In this document: piece after piece, positions 1 through 11,689 of the stretch
How positions within the stretch are numbered: position 1 is the stretch's first letter
Layout of the letters: the number at the start of each line of letters is the position of its first letter
Assembly: GCF_000003195.3 (NCBI RefSeq)
Contig: NC_012870.2
Coordinates: 54,747,595 to 54,811,594, forward strand
Reading direction: 5' to 3'
DNA from: Sorghum bicolor
Lineage: Eukaryota; Streptophyta; Magnoliopsida; Poales; Poaceae
Length of the DNA: 64,000 bases
Notes under the pieces: model-generated
Databases searched by the model: none
What the model saw: the letters and a program-made list of their open reading frames with translations, nothing else
Told to the model about the DNA's origin: nothing
Made by a program: the position numbers and the translations under genes

Positions 1-507
1 ACTGATGTACTCCACACAAAGCTGCAGCGCGCGGACACCCGAACCCAGCAAATGATGGATGAGATGATGACGACGACGACGACGGGTGCAAATCAATCAA
101 TCTCCAACTTTTGGCCTAGCTACATCACTTGTTGGATTGCACGGTGGTGTGTCCGCGCGCACCGGACCCGGCCTCTAGATGGAGAGAGGGACACGCGGCG
201 CGCGTAGCTGGTCCATACCTGAATGTGTTCAGTCAATTTTTTTTAACTTTAATGAACATTATAGAAAAAAACATCAATATCTATAACAATATAAAATAAG
301 TATTTTATAAAAATATATTCTACAATAAATTTAAAAGTATTAATTTAATACTATAAATTTTAATATTTTTTAGAAATTCTGTTAGACTTTTAAAAATTTA
401 ACTAAAGATATAACATTATAACTTGAAGTTTTTACGATATGTTTGCATTGTGGACCCCTACTCCACAGTAATAAACAAAGAAAAGTGGCTGCGGAGGTCA
501 GGTCCAA
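1..507. other. Upstream intergenic region of the SCPL gene
   Basis: No coding region is visible here. There is a short ATG/ACG trinucleotide run near 58-86. A GC-rich stretch follows, and then a strongly AT-rich block from about 235 to 430. The region probably contains the distal promoter of the SCPL gene, but I recognise no specific regulatory element in it. Confidence 0.6.
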
Positions 508-534
508 TATATATATATATAGTATAAGTATAAA
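508..534 (+). promoter_or_regulatory. Probable TATA region of the SCPL gene
   Basis: An alternating TA run followed by TATAAG/TATAAA lies about 105-130 bp upstream of the ATG at 639, a usual distance for a plant core promoter with a short 5' leader. A purine-rich GAGAGGGAGGGAGGG stretch lies between it and the ATG. The exact transcription start cannot be fixed from sequence. Confidence 0.5.
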
Positions 535-638
535 GAAAGAGATGAGAAAGAAGTAGCTAGGAGCGAGAGGGAGGGAGGGAGCTACCGGTTATTTGCGACG
601 ACGGCATATCTTCGTCGTCGTCTTGGCGGCGTGACACC

Positions 639-3600
639 ATGGGCGCCTATTATCGCCGCCCCTCGCCGCTCCAGCGGCAACTACTCCCCACGGCGGTGCT
701 GGTGCTGCTCGCCATCGCCGCCAGCAGCAGTGGCTTCTCGAGTGCGGCGGCGGCGGCGGGCCGGAACGTGATCACGCACATCAAGGGATTCGAAGGCCCG
801 CTGCCCTTCCACCTCGAGACAGGGTAACAAAAGTCTCCTAGCAGCTAGAGAGGATGCCTCACATAGTTAGCTAGCTGGGCAGCTCATGCATCATCCATGG
901 CCGGTTTGGGGTGCATGCAGGTACGTGGAGGTGGACGAGGAGCACGGCGCCCGGCTCTTCTACTACTTCATCGAGTCGGAGAGGAATCCGGCGGAGGATC
1001 CGCTCATCCTCTGGATCACCGGCGGCCCCGGATGCTCCGCACTCTCTGGACTCCTCTTCGAGATCGGTCAGTCGTCGTTCCTTCCTTCCTTCTCTCTCGG
1101 CGTCGGCGGCCGGCCTATAATTTCAGTTGCGCATACATCATCATCATCATCATGATGTTGTTATCCACCATGCATGGGTGCCTGCACGCTGCCTAGCTAC
1201 CTCGTCGTATTTCTACCTTCTCCTCTCCGATCATTCCCCAAGCTACCTCGACCTCGAGCTATATATTCCAAGGCTCAACCGTCGACCACCACCAGTCACA
1301 ATATATGCAAACTAATTAATAATCCATGCATGCTCATGCTCCACAACTCATCCAAGCTATATGTGGGGGTTAGAAATTGTTTTCCATGCTATCGGTAATT
1401 AATTTCGTTTTTTTTTAATTTAGACTGTATTTGTTCAGATTCTCATATTTTAGTCAAATTTGTAACAGATCCAGAACTTTAGAAATTTCAATGAAATACA
1501 ACAAACATTTGTCTCCGATATTTATTTATGTACACCGGTAGGTCGAAACCGCTCACGTTGGTTGCGCCGGCAGACACAGCACACGCGACGGAACATCCTA
1601 GGCCTTGTTTACTTCGCGAAGTAAAAAATTTCGCGACACTGTACCACTTTCATTTGTTCTAGCTATGTACTGGTTCAAAAGATTCGTCTCGTCAATTCTG
1701 ATCAAACTGTGTAATTAGTTTTTATTTTCGTCTATATTTAATACTCCATGTATGTGTCTAAAGATTTGATGTGATGGAAAATCTTAAAATTTTTTGAGTT
1801 TTTAGGTAGAAGTAAACAAGGCCCTAGCTAACCAACTGTCAACTGTGTCCTAAAATATTTTTCTCAACCGGCCGGCCGGTCGTACGTCCTGCCGAACGCC
1901 GGCGGCAGCCTGCGCGCACACACATGCATGAACACATGATTATACTGTATTTCATTTCATCATGTGCGTCCATCCTTCTCATTGTAAACGCTGCTGCCTT
2001 TCTTCAATCATCCTCCGTACCAAAATATTGGAGTAGAAATCATTATAATTTTGGCCTGAGCTAATTCATCTCAAGTTGGATTGAATCAGATTTATTTATA
2101 CAAAAAAACATTTACATATTTATAACACCAAATAGTACTTCTGATCAAAGCTAATAACTCAGTTTAAGATAAAAAAATGAAATGATTTTCTTTTTGACAA
2201 CGTTAACCTTTTTCTTTCTCAATAATAGATTATTTTAACTTTTTCTAGATACATAGTAAAAGTTAGACGTAACGTATATTTAGATACATAGCGCAAAAAC
2301 TGCATCGTAAGAAACTAATATATAACTGTAATTTAAAACGGAGAACGTATATATTGATTTTATGCACATACGAAAAGCATGCGTCATATATGATTGTGGA
2401 GTGATTGAGAACCACCGGCCGTGACCAAGCGGAGTGATAGCTATAGCCTAGCTAGAATACATCGTCACTGCCAAAACGCCTGACGCCGACGATGAGGACA
2501 CGCTTCATGTCCTCTGCCCGACCTAGGATCTATGCATATACTTCCATCGTCAGCCAAAAGCAAAGCGGCGTTGTCTTCGACAGCAACAGTGTAGCAAGCA
2601 GGTAGCAGCCGCGCACACCCCCTGTGGCCGGCCTGCTGGACGTTATCCTGGTCCATGGATCGACCAACCATTCCAATTCCATCCGTGCTCTATATATCTC
2701 TATGACTCGTGTCTGTTATGGCATGTGTGTGTGTGCTCGCCATTCTCCTTTTTGGTTGCTTGTTCAGCTCGGCCACTCTCTTTTATTTCTCTGGATGGAG
2801 GGCGAAATGCATGCTTGTGAGAGTGAGCAGGGCACGGGTGGCGGTGACACTGGTGACCACCGTACCATTGCTCACTTGCATGCTCTAGCTTCCATCCCCA
2901 CACTGAGCGACAACAAAATATCAATCTTTCGTATTTTCTCCGTGGTTGGAAAACGTAAGATGGTGTCTTAGTTTTATCCTTAGTCAAATTAATTCTCCAA
3001 TTTAACTTAATTAGTTTATAGAATAAATAAATAAATATCAACAATACCAAATAAATACATTATCAAGACATACCCCATGTTGACCTATAGGGGCAAAGGA
3101 GCTTTATGGTGATGTTTCTTGTGTTAAAACAATAGTAAAAATGTGTGGAAGCATTACATTTGAAGCTAGGAGGTAAAAGAGAGGAGGAAGGCCGAACCCT
3201 GCCAAAACGGCATGGTCGGTTCCCCCAAACTGCTAGGCAGGTTTTTCCTGTTGAATCTGAACCTATATTAGTTTCCAAATTGGTTTCTCGATCTATATTT
3301 TCTTAGGAAACATGGAGAATATATTAGACTTGTTTTCTATTTGGATAAGACCAACCCTCCTCTATAGATATTAGAGGATCAAAGATTGATTGAAGGATCT
3401 AAAATTTAACCGTGTTTTTTACATCTATTACCCAGTTTTTCCATATTTCCCCAATCTCTTGACGTTCGTTGCATCTCTCCATGAGATCTAGCGGTGTTCT
3501 AGGTTGCCTTGCCGATCCTAGGGGGCTAGGACAACCTTCGGTCTGAATCTTTTCGACAGATCCTCCCGGGACGTGTTCCCGAGTTTTAGCGGCAAAGGAC

Positions 3601-5461
3601 GAGCTCTAAATTGGCCAAATCAACCTTTAGATCGGTTTCGCTACGTTAAAACCATGGTCTAACATTGTACATATTGATGCAGTTTTATGCAAACTTAATT
3701 AAAGTCATCATACACTTTGCAACATAAAGAATATGTATGATCGAGCATGTGATTCTTCTTGTCTAAGGAAAGGATGCTTAGCATCATGATGGACCTTTGT
3801 AGCTCGCATCTTTATTCATTTGTCATGTGTGGTGACGGTGGTGGTGGTGGTGGTGGTGGTGGTGCATGCAGGCCCCCTCAAGTTCGATGTGGCGGGGTAC
3901 ACGGAAGGGTTCCCGCGGCTGGTCTACTTCGAGGATTCATGGACCAAGGTGAGCAACGTCATCTTCCTGGACGCGCCGGTGGGCACGGGCTTCTCCTACT
4001 CCGTCGAGGAGGCGGGGCTCAACGTCAGCCTGACGGAGTCCGGGCGGCAGCACCATGCGTTCCTGCGCAAATGGCTGGCGGAGCACCCGGAGTTCGCGTC
4101 CAACCCGCTCTACATCGGCGGCGACTCCTACTCCGGCTACACCGTGCCCGTGGCGGCGATGGACATCGCCGCCAGCCCGCCTGATGACCCCAAGAAGCCG
4201 AACCTGGTGGGCTACCTGGTGGGCAACGCCGGCACGGACGACCGGTACGACACGGGCGGCAAGGTGCCGTTCATGCACGGCATGGGGCTCATCTCCGACG
4301 AGCTGTACGAGGCCGCCAAGCTGGGCTGCGGCGGCGACTTCTACAAGACGCCGGACCCCACGAACGCGCAGTGCGCCAGCGCCATGTTTGCCATCAACAT
4401 GGTGACCTTCGCCGTGAACCCCGTGCACATTCTGGAGCCCTTCTGCGGCGCCGCCGTGCGAGTCGGTAGCATTTTCCAGGGCTATGGCGGCGGCGACGGC
4501 GGCGGCAGGCGGTCGATGCTGGTGCAGGACGACGTCGCCCACCCGGGATTCTTGGCGAAGCAGAGGCTGAACCTGCCGGTGGAGTGCAGGGACAACGGGT
4601 ACCGGCTGTCCTACATCTGGGCGGACGACCCGGAGGTGAGGGAGGCGCTGGGCATCCACGAGGGCTCCATCGGCTCGTGGAGTCGATGCACCATGCTGAC
4701 GCACTTCAGGCACGACCTCGCCACCGTCATCCCTTACCATGTCAACCTTACCAAGGCAGGCTACAGGGCGCTCGTCTACAAGTACGTACATACATTGCAT
4801 GGTTATGTATATTATTGATTGATTGATGCACGAATAATGGACGAATGGCATGCACTACATCTACATATGTATATATGCATGCAGCGGCGATCATGACATG
4901 GACATGACCTACGTGGGCACCCAAGAGTGGATCAGAACCATGGGCTACCCCATCGTCAGCGACTGGAGACCATGGTACGCCAACCGACAGGTCGCAGGGT
5001 AAGTTACATAGCCCGTTCGTTTATGGTCTTAAATGGCTTCAAATTGTATATTCCGGACCTGAAACTATTTGATATTTTGTACTAGACTAAAAAGGTTTGA
5101 GACCGTTCTAGGCCCAGGAATGCCTAACCGAACGGATCCTTAGCTTGCTTGGTGTCTTTCTTGTTGGTTGCTTCAGTTGAGCTCCAGTCCTTATGATTTT
5201 CTCATTTCTGTACATGCGTCAGGTTCACAAGGACTTACGCCCACAACCTCACTTTTGCCACTGTGAAGGTACGGGTAAACATTCATGCATTATGATAGTG
5301 TGTTACTATAGTATGTTTGAGGGATAATTACTAATTCATCTATTCTTTAAAAAATAATAAAATAAAAAAAACAGGGAGGAGGGCACACAGCTCCGGAGTA
5401 CAGGCCCAAAGAGTGCCAGGCCATGTTGGATCGATGGACATCAGCAGCAGGCCAACTCTGA
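639..5461 (+). CDS. Serine carboxypeptidase-like (SCPL) protein, six exons
   Basis: Exons by GT-AG sites and unbroken frame: 639-823, 921-1066, 3872-4781, 4885-4998, 5223-5268, 5375-5461, giving 495 residues, typical for the family. The N-terminus is a hydrophobic, Ala-rich signal peptide (about residues 15-40), so the product should enter the secretory pathway, probably bound for the vacuole. The oxyanion-hole motif GGPGCS is at 96-101. The catalytic Ser196 sits in GGDSYSGY, Asp416 in NGDHDMDM and His471 in [11 protein letters not shown], so the triad is complete. The wording around these motifs resembles plant SCPL clade IA, which includes acyltransferases that use glucose esters; whether this one is an acyltransferase or a peptidase cannot be settled here. 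Intron 2 is unusually long at 2.8 kb and holds a MITE. The ATG at 639 is chosen because it begins the signal peptide and joins in frame to exon 2. Confidence 0.92.
1601..1823. mobile_element. Tourist/PIF-Harbinger-like MITE in SCPL intron 2
   Basis: A 223-bp element begins GGCCTTGTTTACTTC and ends with the inverted repeat GAAGTAAACAAGGCC. It is flanked on both sides by CTA, a 3-bp duplication as expected for PIF/Harbinger MITEs. Its interior (ATTCGTCTCGTCAATT and following) resembles the very common grass MITE of this type. It has no coding capacity. It lies within the intron and leaves the splice sites untouched. Confidence 0.85.
1824..3836. other. Remainder of SCPL intron 2
   Basis: This is AT-rich intronic sequence. 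The segment about 3430-3660 is less AT-rich and reads like a decayed retrotransposon fragment, but no end or coding motif could be recognised. No open frame in the intron looks like a protein. Confidence 0.5.
3837..3863 (+). repeat. (GGT)9 microsatellite next to the exon 3 acceptor
   Basis: Nine GGT units end eight bases before the acceptor AG of intron 2 (exon 3 starts at 3872). The run replaces the pyrimidine tract that usually precedes a plant acceptor, so it may affect splicing efficiency. Confidence 0.9.
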
Positions 5462-5485
5462 TGAATTTGGTGGCCACGAAATTCT
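5462..5485 (+). other. Start of the SCPL 3' untranslated region
   Basis: A second in-frame TGA-type context follows the stop at 5459-5461. The 3' UTR must continue into the next few hundred bases, but I see no clear poly(A) signal that fixes its end. Confidence 0.4.
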
Positions 5486-6555
5486 GTCTTATTGTCGAAT
5501 TAATCATATGTACTAAGAATAAGACAAGCTTTAATTCATAGGGAGAGGCAGCTTGTACTTGGCTAGGAGGAGCCTAGGACAAATGCCAGCTTCGTATATA
5601 GTATAGTACTAGCACACATGCCTGTATGTTCCAATGGAACATACAACTTGTTGCTTGGTTACATAGACAATATGTGGCATTGGCATTTTATTCACCGATC
5701 ATGTCCCTACTTCATTACGCGCGCCTTAGAATTGACTTCGTACCATCACTGACATGGCGCTCTTTTAACTCATTAGCATGGGCCGTGAGTCTAGCTTACA
5801 TATGGATAGGGAGAGAGAAAATACTAATAAGCACATCACGGGAAGTATAAAAGTACTGAAAGAAGAATCCATTCGCTCTTTAACATTATAACAAAGGCAG
5901 TGATGTCTATGCATTGCAGTGGTACCTATATGATTGGGCATGCTCTGTTGTAACTTGTACGAGCATGAGTCATGAGTTCAGGATAACTAACACATAAGAG
6001 TAAACTAGTTAGGACTCTAATCCCTAATTTATAATGGACTAAACTACTTTTAGTAAAACCATCCAAAAATCTTATGCTCGGGTGAGTGGATAGACTGAAT
6101 GATGAAAAACCAGTAAACATGCCTATATGTCACAACAGAATGTATAGCTTGTTGTTTGATCTCTTGAATAATTTGTGGCTTGGACATTTATTTAATGGTT
6201 GCATCATTTGTTCCAATATGTATTCAAATTAGACTTCGCACCATCACTAACATGTGTTGTTCTAACTCATATGAGCATTATGATCATCATCGATGGGACA
6301 GGGAAGTGCACTATGACATTGTGTGGAAACTAAAATGTATATGTAGGACCAAATAAGGCGATCAGAGGATGGCAGCTGGTTCAAAATTTCTTCCGAGACA
6401 ACTGCTATCCCAAATCCAAAAAAACCAACAAAAGTACTAGTAGTTGGTGTCCTTTCGTCTTATTGTCGAATTACTCAAGTAATAAGAATAAGACATGTTT
6501 TAATTCATAGGGGGAGGCAAGTTGTACTTGGCTAGGAGAAATCTAGGGCACATGT
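5486..6555. repeat. Diverged duplicated segments in the SCPL 3' flank
   Basis: Two unit types each occur twice in direct orientation. Unit 1 (GTCTTATTGTCGAATTA and on, through TTGTACTTGGCTAGGAG) is at about 5486-5590 and about 6453-6555. Unit 2 (from CATGCCTGTATG to ACTCATTAGCATG) is at about 5617-5790 and about 6118-6285. The copies differ by many substitutions and small indels, so the duplication is old. The order is 1-2 then 2'-1', so this is not a simple tandem array. No gene is visible in this stretch. Confidence 0.65.
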
Positions 6556-6754
6556 TGTGGTTTCCAAAAACATCAATAACCAATTGGGGGATCGGATTGG
6601 GAAGAAAAAGATAGCGGGCACATGATGACAAGACTGCTCAAGCAGGCCCAGTAAAACCCAATGATCTAGCATGCCCAGTAGGAACAACAACGAGAAAGAA
6701 CTGAAAGCCCATGTGATGTCAATCTTGAGAATCACACACGAGCACTTCTTCCTA

Positions 6755-6905
6755 GTACTACCTCTGTTTGTTTCTATGATAAGCTTTGTCCTAAGTCAAC
6801 CATTATATGTTGACCATTGATTTTAAAAAAAATCATAACATAAGCTTTATATTTTTAGATTGACCATAGAAATACTTCAATAATATATAATTTAAAAAAC
6901 TTACT
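6755..6905. mobile_element. Possible Stowaway-like MITE fragment
   Basis: The stretch opens with TACTACCTCTGTTTGTTTC, like the end of grass Stowaway elements (TACTCCCTCCGT), and continues AT-rich with an internal near-palindrome around AAGCTTT...AAGCTTTA. A matching right end with TA duplication is not evident, so it may be truncated. Confidence 0.35.
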
Positions 6906-7008
6906 TGTGTGGAGTCTACCTTCCTTTCTTGGCCTTTTTTCTAAACTTACGGATAAGGCTAGAAAACTATTTTCACTTACCTATGAGGCAGAAAGCATAC
7001 TTTCATAG

Positions 7009-7988
7009 TGTCGGTGTCTGGACTCGGGGTCCAGGCACTAACAAGTGATAAGTCTGTGTGCCCCCTTTACCCTGAATGGTGATGCAAGAAAACATAGAGG
7101 GTTTATACTGGTTCGGGCCTAAGATGCCCTACGTCCAAAGAGAGTCGAGGTCTGTATTGCCTTGCACCCGAGAGTGCTTGTAGTAGGGGGATACAAGCTG
7201 GTTGCGAGAGAGGGATGTATCCTAGGTCTCGGCTTTAGGAAGCGAGTGGAGGGGTGCTCAGTATCCTGAGTCCCCTTTCTCTACGTGAGTGAAGTGAAGT
7301 GTGTGTTGCTCTTGTGTGCTACACTTGTGTTTTGTGTTTTTTGATGATCTCTAAAGGGTGCCCTGCCTCCCCTTTTTTAGCCACAAGGGGTGACAGGGCT
7401 TTTACATGTGTAAGTCTGTAAATTACCTTCAGTATGTAGTGGAGTGACAGTGCCGACCCTATGAAGACTGACCGCCTCATCCTTGTGGTGTGGGTGACGG
7501 CATGGTCGTCCCTATGGAGCATCGCCGAGCCCTGTTTGGATCATGGAGGTCGGGTCTGAGGCGCTGTGGCTTGTCCTGCAATAGTTAAACAGTGACCGCC
7601 AAAGCATGTTTACAGTGGCAGGGGTTAATCTCCTCCCATTTCTCCTACTATCGGGCAATGCCTCATAGTGACAGAGGTAAGGCGCCACAGTGATGGGAGT
7701 TGTTGGAACAGTGGTCGACACGCCCTGCTGCAGTGTGGGAGGCATGGCGCACGTCATATCAGGGGTACCACCACCGTGCGTTGGAAGCCTGATGCTGAGG
7801 ATGAGGCTCGGGCGAGGCGTTGACTGCGCTCGAAGCCGGGGCTCGTTCGGGGCGAGGATTGCGCCCGAGGCCAAGGGCTCAGGTGAGATGATGATTGCGC
7901 TTGAGGTGGAGGGCTCGGGCGTCGCCTTTATTCTTTTTGCCGCTTGTTGTCCTCTTAATCTGGGTATCCCAGTTTATGGTACCCAACA
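7009..7988 (-). mobile_element. Element G: left LTR (3' LTR in minus orientation)
   Basis: The 980-bp LTR runs from TGTCGGTG to CCCAACA and so has TG...CA ends. The CATAG before it would be one copy of the target-site duplication; the right end of G lies outside the window. Just inside, 7989-8003 read on the minus strand gives a purine tract (GCTTGGGGGCTAC), a good polypurine tract, which sets the orientation as minus. G is the oldest layer of the nest because A, H, B and C all lie inside it. Confidence 0.75.
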
Positions 7989-8387
7989 GTAGCCCCCAAG
8001 CCTGTAGAGGGGCTAGGATGCTCCTCCAGAGGCTCTTTCAAGGGTAAACTGTTAGGCTGAGGCTCTTATTTCCTCTGGGGGGTGCGCACGAACGCACCCG
8101 CCGGGTGTAGCCCCCGAGCTCTTGGAGGAATGGTGTCATTGCTTTGAAGGGCTTTTACTCCTTGTTGCATTTTAGGGAGTATCTAGGGAATGGGGTACAT
8201 GTTCTTTACATGCAGTGCCTGTTCCCCCGGTGCAGGTGAAGCCCCCGAGCCCTTGCCCATAGGCAAGGATCGATCAAGGTCTTTCTCGACTTTATTTTGC
8301 GCCCCTTATTCATCCTTTCACTCGGAGGAGAGATGGGAAGCGTCGCACTACCCTCGGTGCACGAGTTACGACGTTCCTAGGGAGCTA
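7989..8387 (-). mobile_element. Element G: internal segment up to insertion A
   Basis: GC-rich sequence rich in AGCCCCC/GAGC words begins with the probable polypurine tract at 7989-8003. It contains no convincing protein. AGCTA at 8383-8387 is the target duplicated by insertion of element A; G resumes at 16018. Confidence 0.65.
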
Positions 8388-9646
8388 TGTTGGGTATTTT
8401 AAACGCAAACAGAAAAATCCGCAAGCGCACGGATACCGATGTAGCCTTCACCCGGGAGTATTCCAGAGTATCGATTTTCCACAGGGAACGTGAGTGTACT
8501 AATTAAGATCCAAGATCGCCCAAGGATAACTATATGATTATTTTTGGTGGGAAGAGAGGAAGTTTCCTGAGAGTTCTCTAGTTGATCTAAGAATCAAGAA
8601 TTACTTCAAGATTATCTATATCGGGACATCAGAGCACTAACCACACAAAGAGATGAGAAGGGGGCTAGGAAGGTCTGACTACGGTCCTACAAACACCGAT
8701 CCGAACGTAGTGGAATACGTCGACCGTTAGGGCTATCACTACCCTAAGGCTACCACAACAATCCGCAGGATTGGGTGCAATTCTAGGTAATTGCAAGACT
8801 AAACACCACGTCTAATCTATTAATTACTACTCTAATGTTTCAAAGATTAGAGCACTTGATGCAAGCGGGAATCCAATAAATAACTTGAATGTAAATAAAA
8901 GTAATTAGAGAACTCAGGAGTTATGAATTGAAGAACCTGGAGAACGATGAAGAACGAACCAGTTGCTGCAAAAGTACAATGTTGAGGAAGATCCGACAGA
9001 TTCGGCTCCTCCTCCGCTCTCCTCTTCTCTCTCCCTATTTTCTAGATTACAACTAGAACTAACTAGAACTAGAACTAGAAGAACTAGAACTAGAACTAGA
9101 TGAACTAGAGGTAGAACTAGAAGAACTAGAGGGATCCTCTCTACTTGGATGAAGAATTGAAACCCTAGCTTTGATTCTGTAGAAGAGGTATGATCTCTAG
9201 GGGCCAGGGGGGTCTGGTTTTATAGTCCCTTCAAGTGAATCTGGGCCGTCGGATCAAACCGACATTGATCGCACAGTTTTCCTTGATCCTTTAGGTCGGT
9301 GGAGCATAATACGCGAAACGGGTCCGAATTGGACACTGTAGCTGGGCGGGTGCCCAGGAGAGTTGGGCGGGCGCCCTGCCTCCGAGCCCGATCGGCCTCC
9401 CGTTCGTTCCCGTGGCTTCTGGAGTCTTCTAGATGGTAGAAAATTGCGCAGCACGTTAATATCTCTATGTAAACCCGACGTGTGGGCCTTTCTTCCATAT
9501 TTCCTGATAACCCCCTGCAGAAATACACAAACACCAAAACTCGTAGAATTCTGTCAGATAAAACCCTAAGTCTAGGTGTTGGTTCCATTTAGATCCTTTT
9601 CCATGATTAGTTGATGGTTAAATGTGAGCATTAAGGACCGTCAACA
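8388..9646 (-). repeat. Element A left LTR (3' LTR)
   Basis: This 1259-bp LTR starts TGTTGGGTATT and ends CCGTCAACA on the + strand. On the minus strand a TATAAAAC box lies near 9222-9229, a plausible retrotransposon promoter. It contains a (GAACTA)n-type minisatellite at about 9051-9130. Confidence 0.93.
9051..9130. repeat. GAACTA/CTAGAA minisatellite in element A left LTR
   Basis: Hexamer-based repeats of the GAACTAGAACTAGAA kind, interrupted by GATGAACTAGAGG. The same array occurs at 15417-15496 in the other LTR and, rearranged and longer, at about 20746-20838 in the solo LTR. Confidence 0.85.
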
Positions 9647-9661
9647 AGCTCCCCCAAGCTT
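9647..9661 (-). promoter_or_regulatory. Polypurine tract of element A
   Basis: On the minus strand this reads AAGCTTGGGGGAGCT directly against the LTR start TGTTGACGG. It is the site expected to prime plus-strand DNA synthesis. Equivalent tracts lie at 22096 (element B) and 32483 (element C). Confidence 0.8.
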
Positions 9662-11689
9662 AACCTTTGCTCGTCCCTGAGCAAAGATGGGCTCAAGAGT
9701 TTCTGTAGTGGTTTCATAACTTAAAGATACACATGCGTTTAAACAAGATCTCATATCTGGTTAGAGTAAACTGTTAAGACTTAAAACTTACTCATTTACC
9801 TTTCACCATGGGACTTGTAACCGTCACCTGTGTCTTGAGCAGTTAAAAGATAGAACGGTCTAGTCAAGCACCATGTCTCTTATTCTTCGATTAACTATAG
9901 CTCTGGAGTTTTTGCAGATTTTCAAATAAAACTCAGAGATTCCTTGTATGACTCTCTCTAGTCTCTCTTTTGTGGTATTTCTGGATCCTTACCAAGGCAG
10001 TAATGGTGTATGCCTTCTCTCAGAGTATGTGGTATTTTTGGTACGAGGCATAGTGGCATCGCCTTCTCTCTCACCCTACTCTAATAAGGTTTTGATATCT
10101 GGAGCTCATAGGTGGGAGACAGCTAATACATACTTACAAGACATTTATTGCATAGTCAAACCATGGATCCAGAAGAACAAGTCAATAAGTCAAATCAAGA
10201 TGTGCATGTGTGGCGAATGAATGGTGTATGGTAATGATGGTGATAACAATGGTGAAAGTCTAATTCTACTTGTGCTCTTTTGAGGGGATACATACCTTTC
10301 TTGCTCTTTTGAAACTTTTTGAGGAGAATGAGATGCTCTATATTTTATTTTTCTTTTCTCTCAGGTGGGTATCTTGTACCCCTAATTCTACTATCGGACA
10401 CTTGTCCATTTTTACCTCTCGTCTCACTTTTTCTTTTCTTTCGAGGTTCCGGGCACTTGCCTCTTTTTATTTCCTTGTATTCTTTCTCTTTTTTTTCTCT
10501 CTCTTTTTTTTAGAGCACTCATCTCCTGAAATAATATAGCAAGTGGTAGTAACAAGATAACTTGAGTATTTATTTCACAGGGGAAAAACATAAATGTTTT
10601 TGGCTATTCTCTCCCGGATTAGGAGTAGAATATTTTTGGGTGGTTCTGGAGATGGAAATGGGTGGATATATGTGGATGCGTACTTCCGGAGTAGAAGCAG
10701 CATGTGTGAGTGAACGTGCAAGTGAATCTTGATTTAACCACATGACAAGCTCCCAAGGGTCTACATAGCTTGACAACACTCAATGCTCATAAGCAGTAAA
10801 AAGTAAATGTGTGGTTCATAGTCTAATAAGCATGTATATATGGCTGTGGTAGGAATTTAAACTCTTATCATACAGGAACTCATCATGCAACATTTTAAAG
10901 ATTTTCAAAGATAAAATTCTCCAGAATTCTAGCATTTCTAGGAACAGATAAACAGCAGCTCAACCTTCCCATATCGTATCCGTTAACGACTTAGACTTTA
11001 GATCAAGTACTCTCCCCACAAGTTCAGGTTTAGAGCAAATCTTAATTAATACCAGTCATACCTAAACTTGAGAAAGATTTCAATTTTAAGAACTAGTCAT
11101 GGTAGAGCAACTATTCATCATTTCCATGTGAGAGCTTATCATGAGGGTTCATAGCAAACTTTATTTATTTATTTATTTAGCAAACTAAGCAAAGATATAT
11201 ATAAGCACAAAATCTTTATTTGGGTTTCTATGATTATGCATCATTTTATTATTAGAGTAAAGTATAAACGTGAGTAGAATACTTAGCTGGATAAATAGGG
11301 GTGCTCTCCCCCAAGCTGGATTTTGACGCAATTTCTTCTGATGTAGCTAGCAGGTGGTGGAGGTGTATTTGAATGTCGGCAGCATCCTGACAGTGATTAG
11401 GATGTCCTCCATCGGCTAGTCTTCTTTGATCCTTGAATTCTGTGGAGGTCAAATAGACAACAAAGCTTTGTGGAACTAGTTAAGTGTTAGCATAAATATC
11501 TAGCCTTTATCATGTTGAGCCTCCTCTAAATATTACTCATTAGTAGGATCATAATTTTATTTTTATAATTTTATTTTTATAGGATAGAAATATATTTATT
11601 TCATTTTTTTATGCCACCACAGTGAATGTACTTATGGGTTTTATGCCATGAGCATACTCACATGGGGCTTACTATTTTAAACATTTTTA
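9662..11689 (-). other. Element A: non-coding 3' internal region
   Basis: About 2 kb of AT-rich sequence lies where autonomous relatives would carry pol. Homologous sequence fills the same place in element B (22110-24230) and in element C (32498-32877 joined to 57440-59290), so the region is a family trait and not a decay product of this copy alone. I see no conserved protein in it. Confidence 0.6.

Noticed and set aside
3820..4818. SCPL protein beginning upstream of exon 3
   Set aside because: The start would translate the GGT run as poly-Val in the intron. The true exon begins at 3872 and joins exon 2 in phase, completing the family motif LLFEIGPLKF.
3937..4851. 304-codon open frame antisense to SCPL exon 3
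   Set aside because: It is a shadow of the GC-rich coding exon; His/Val/Arg/Gly-rich with no domain.
9220..9588. 122-codon open frame in the A LTR, repeated at 15586-15954 and 20281-20649
   Set aside because: It lies wholly in LTR sequence, has no recognisable domain, and is truncated in the B and C LTRs. The A-type LTRs are so similar that shared openness needs no selection.
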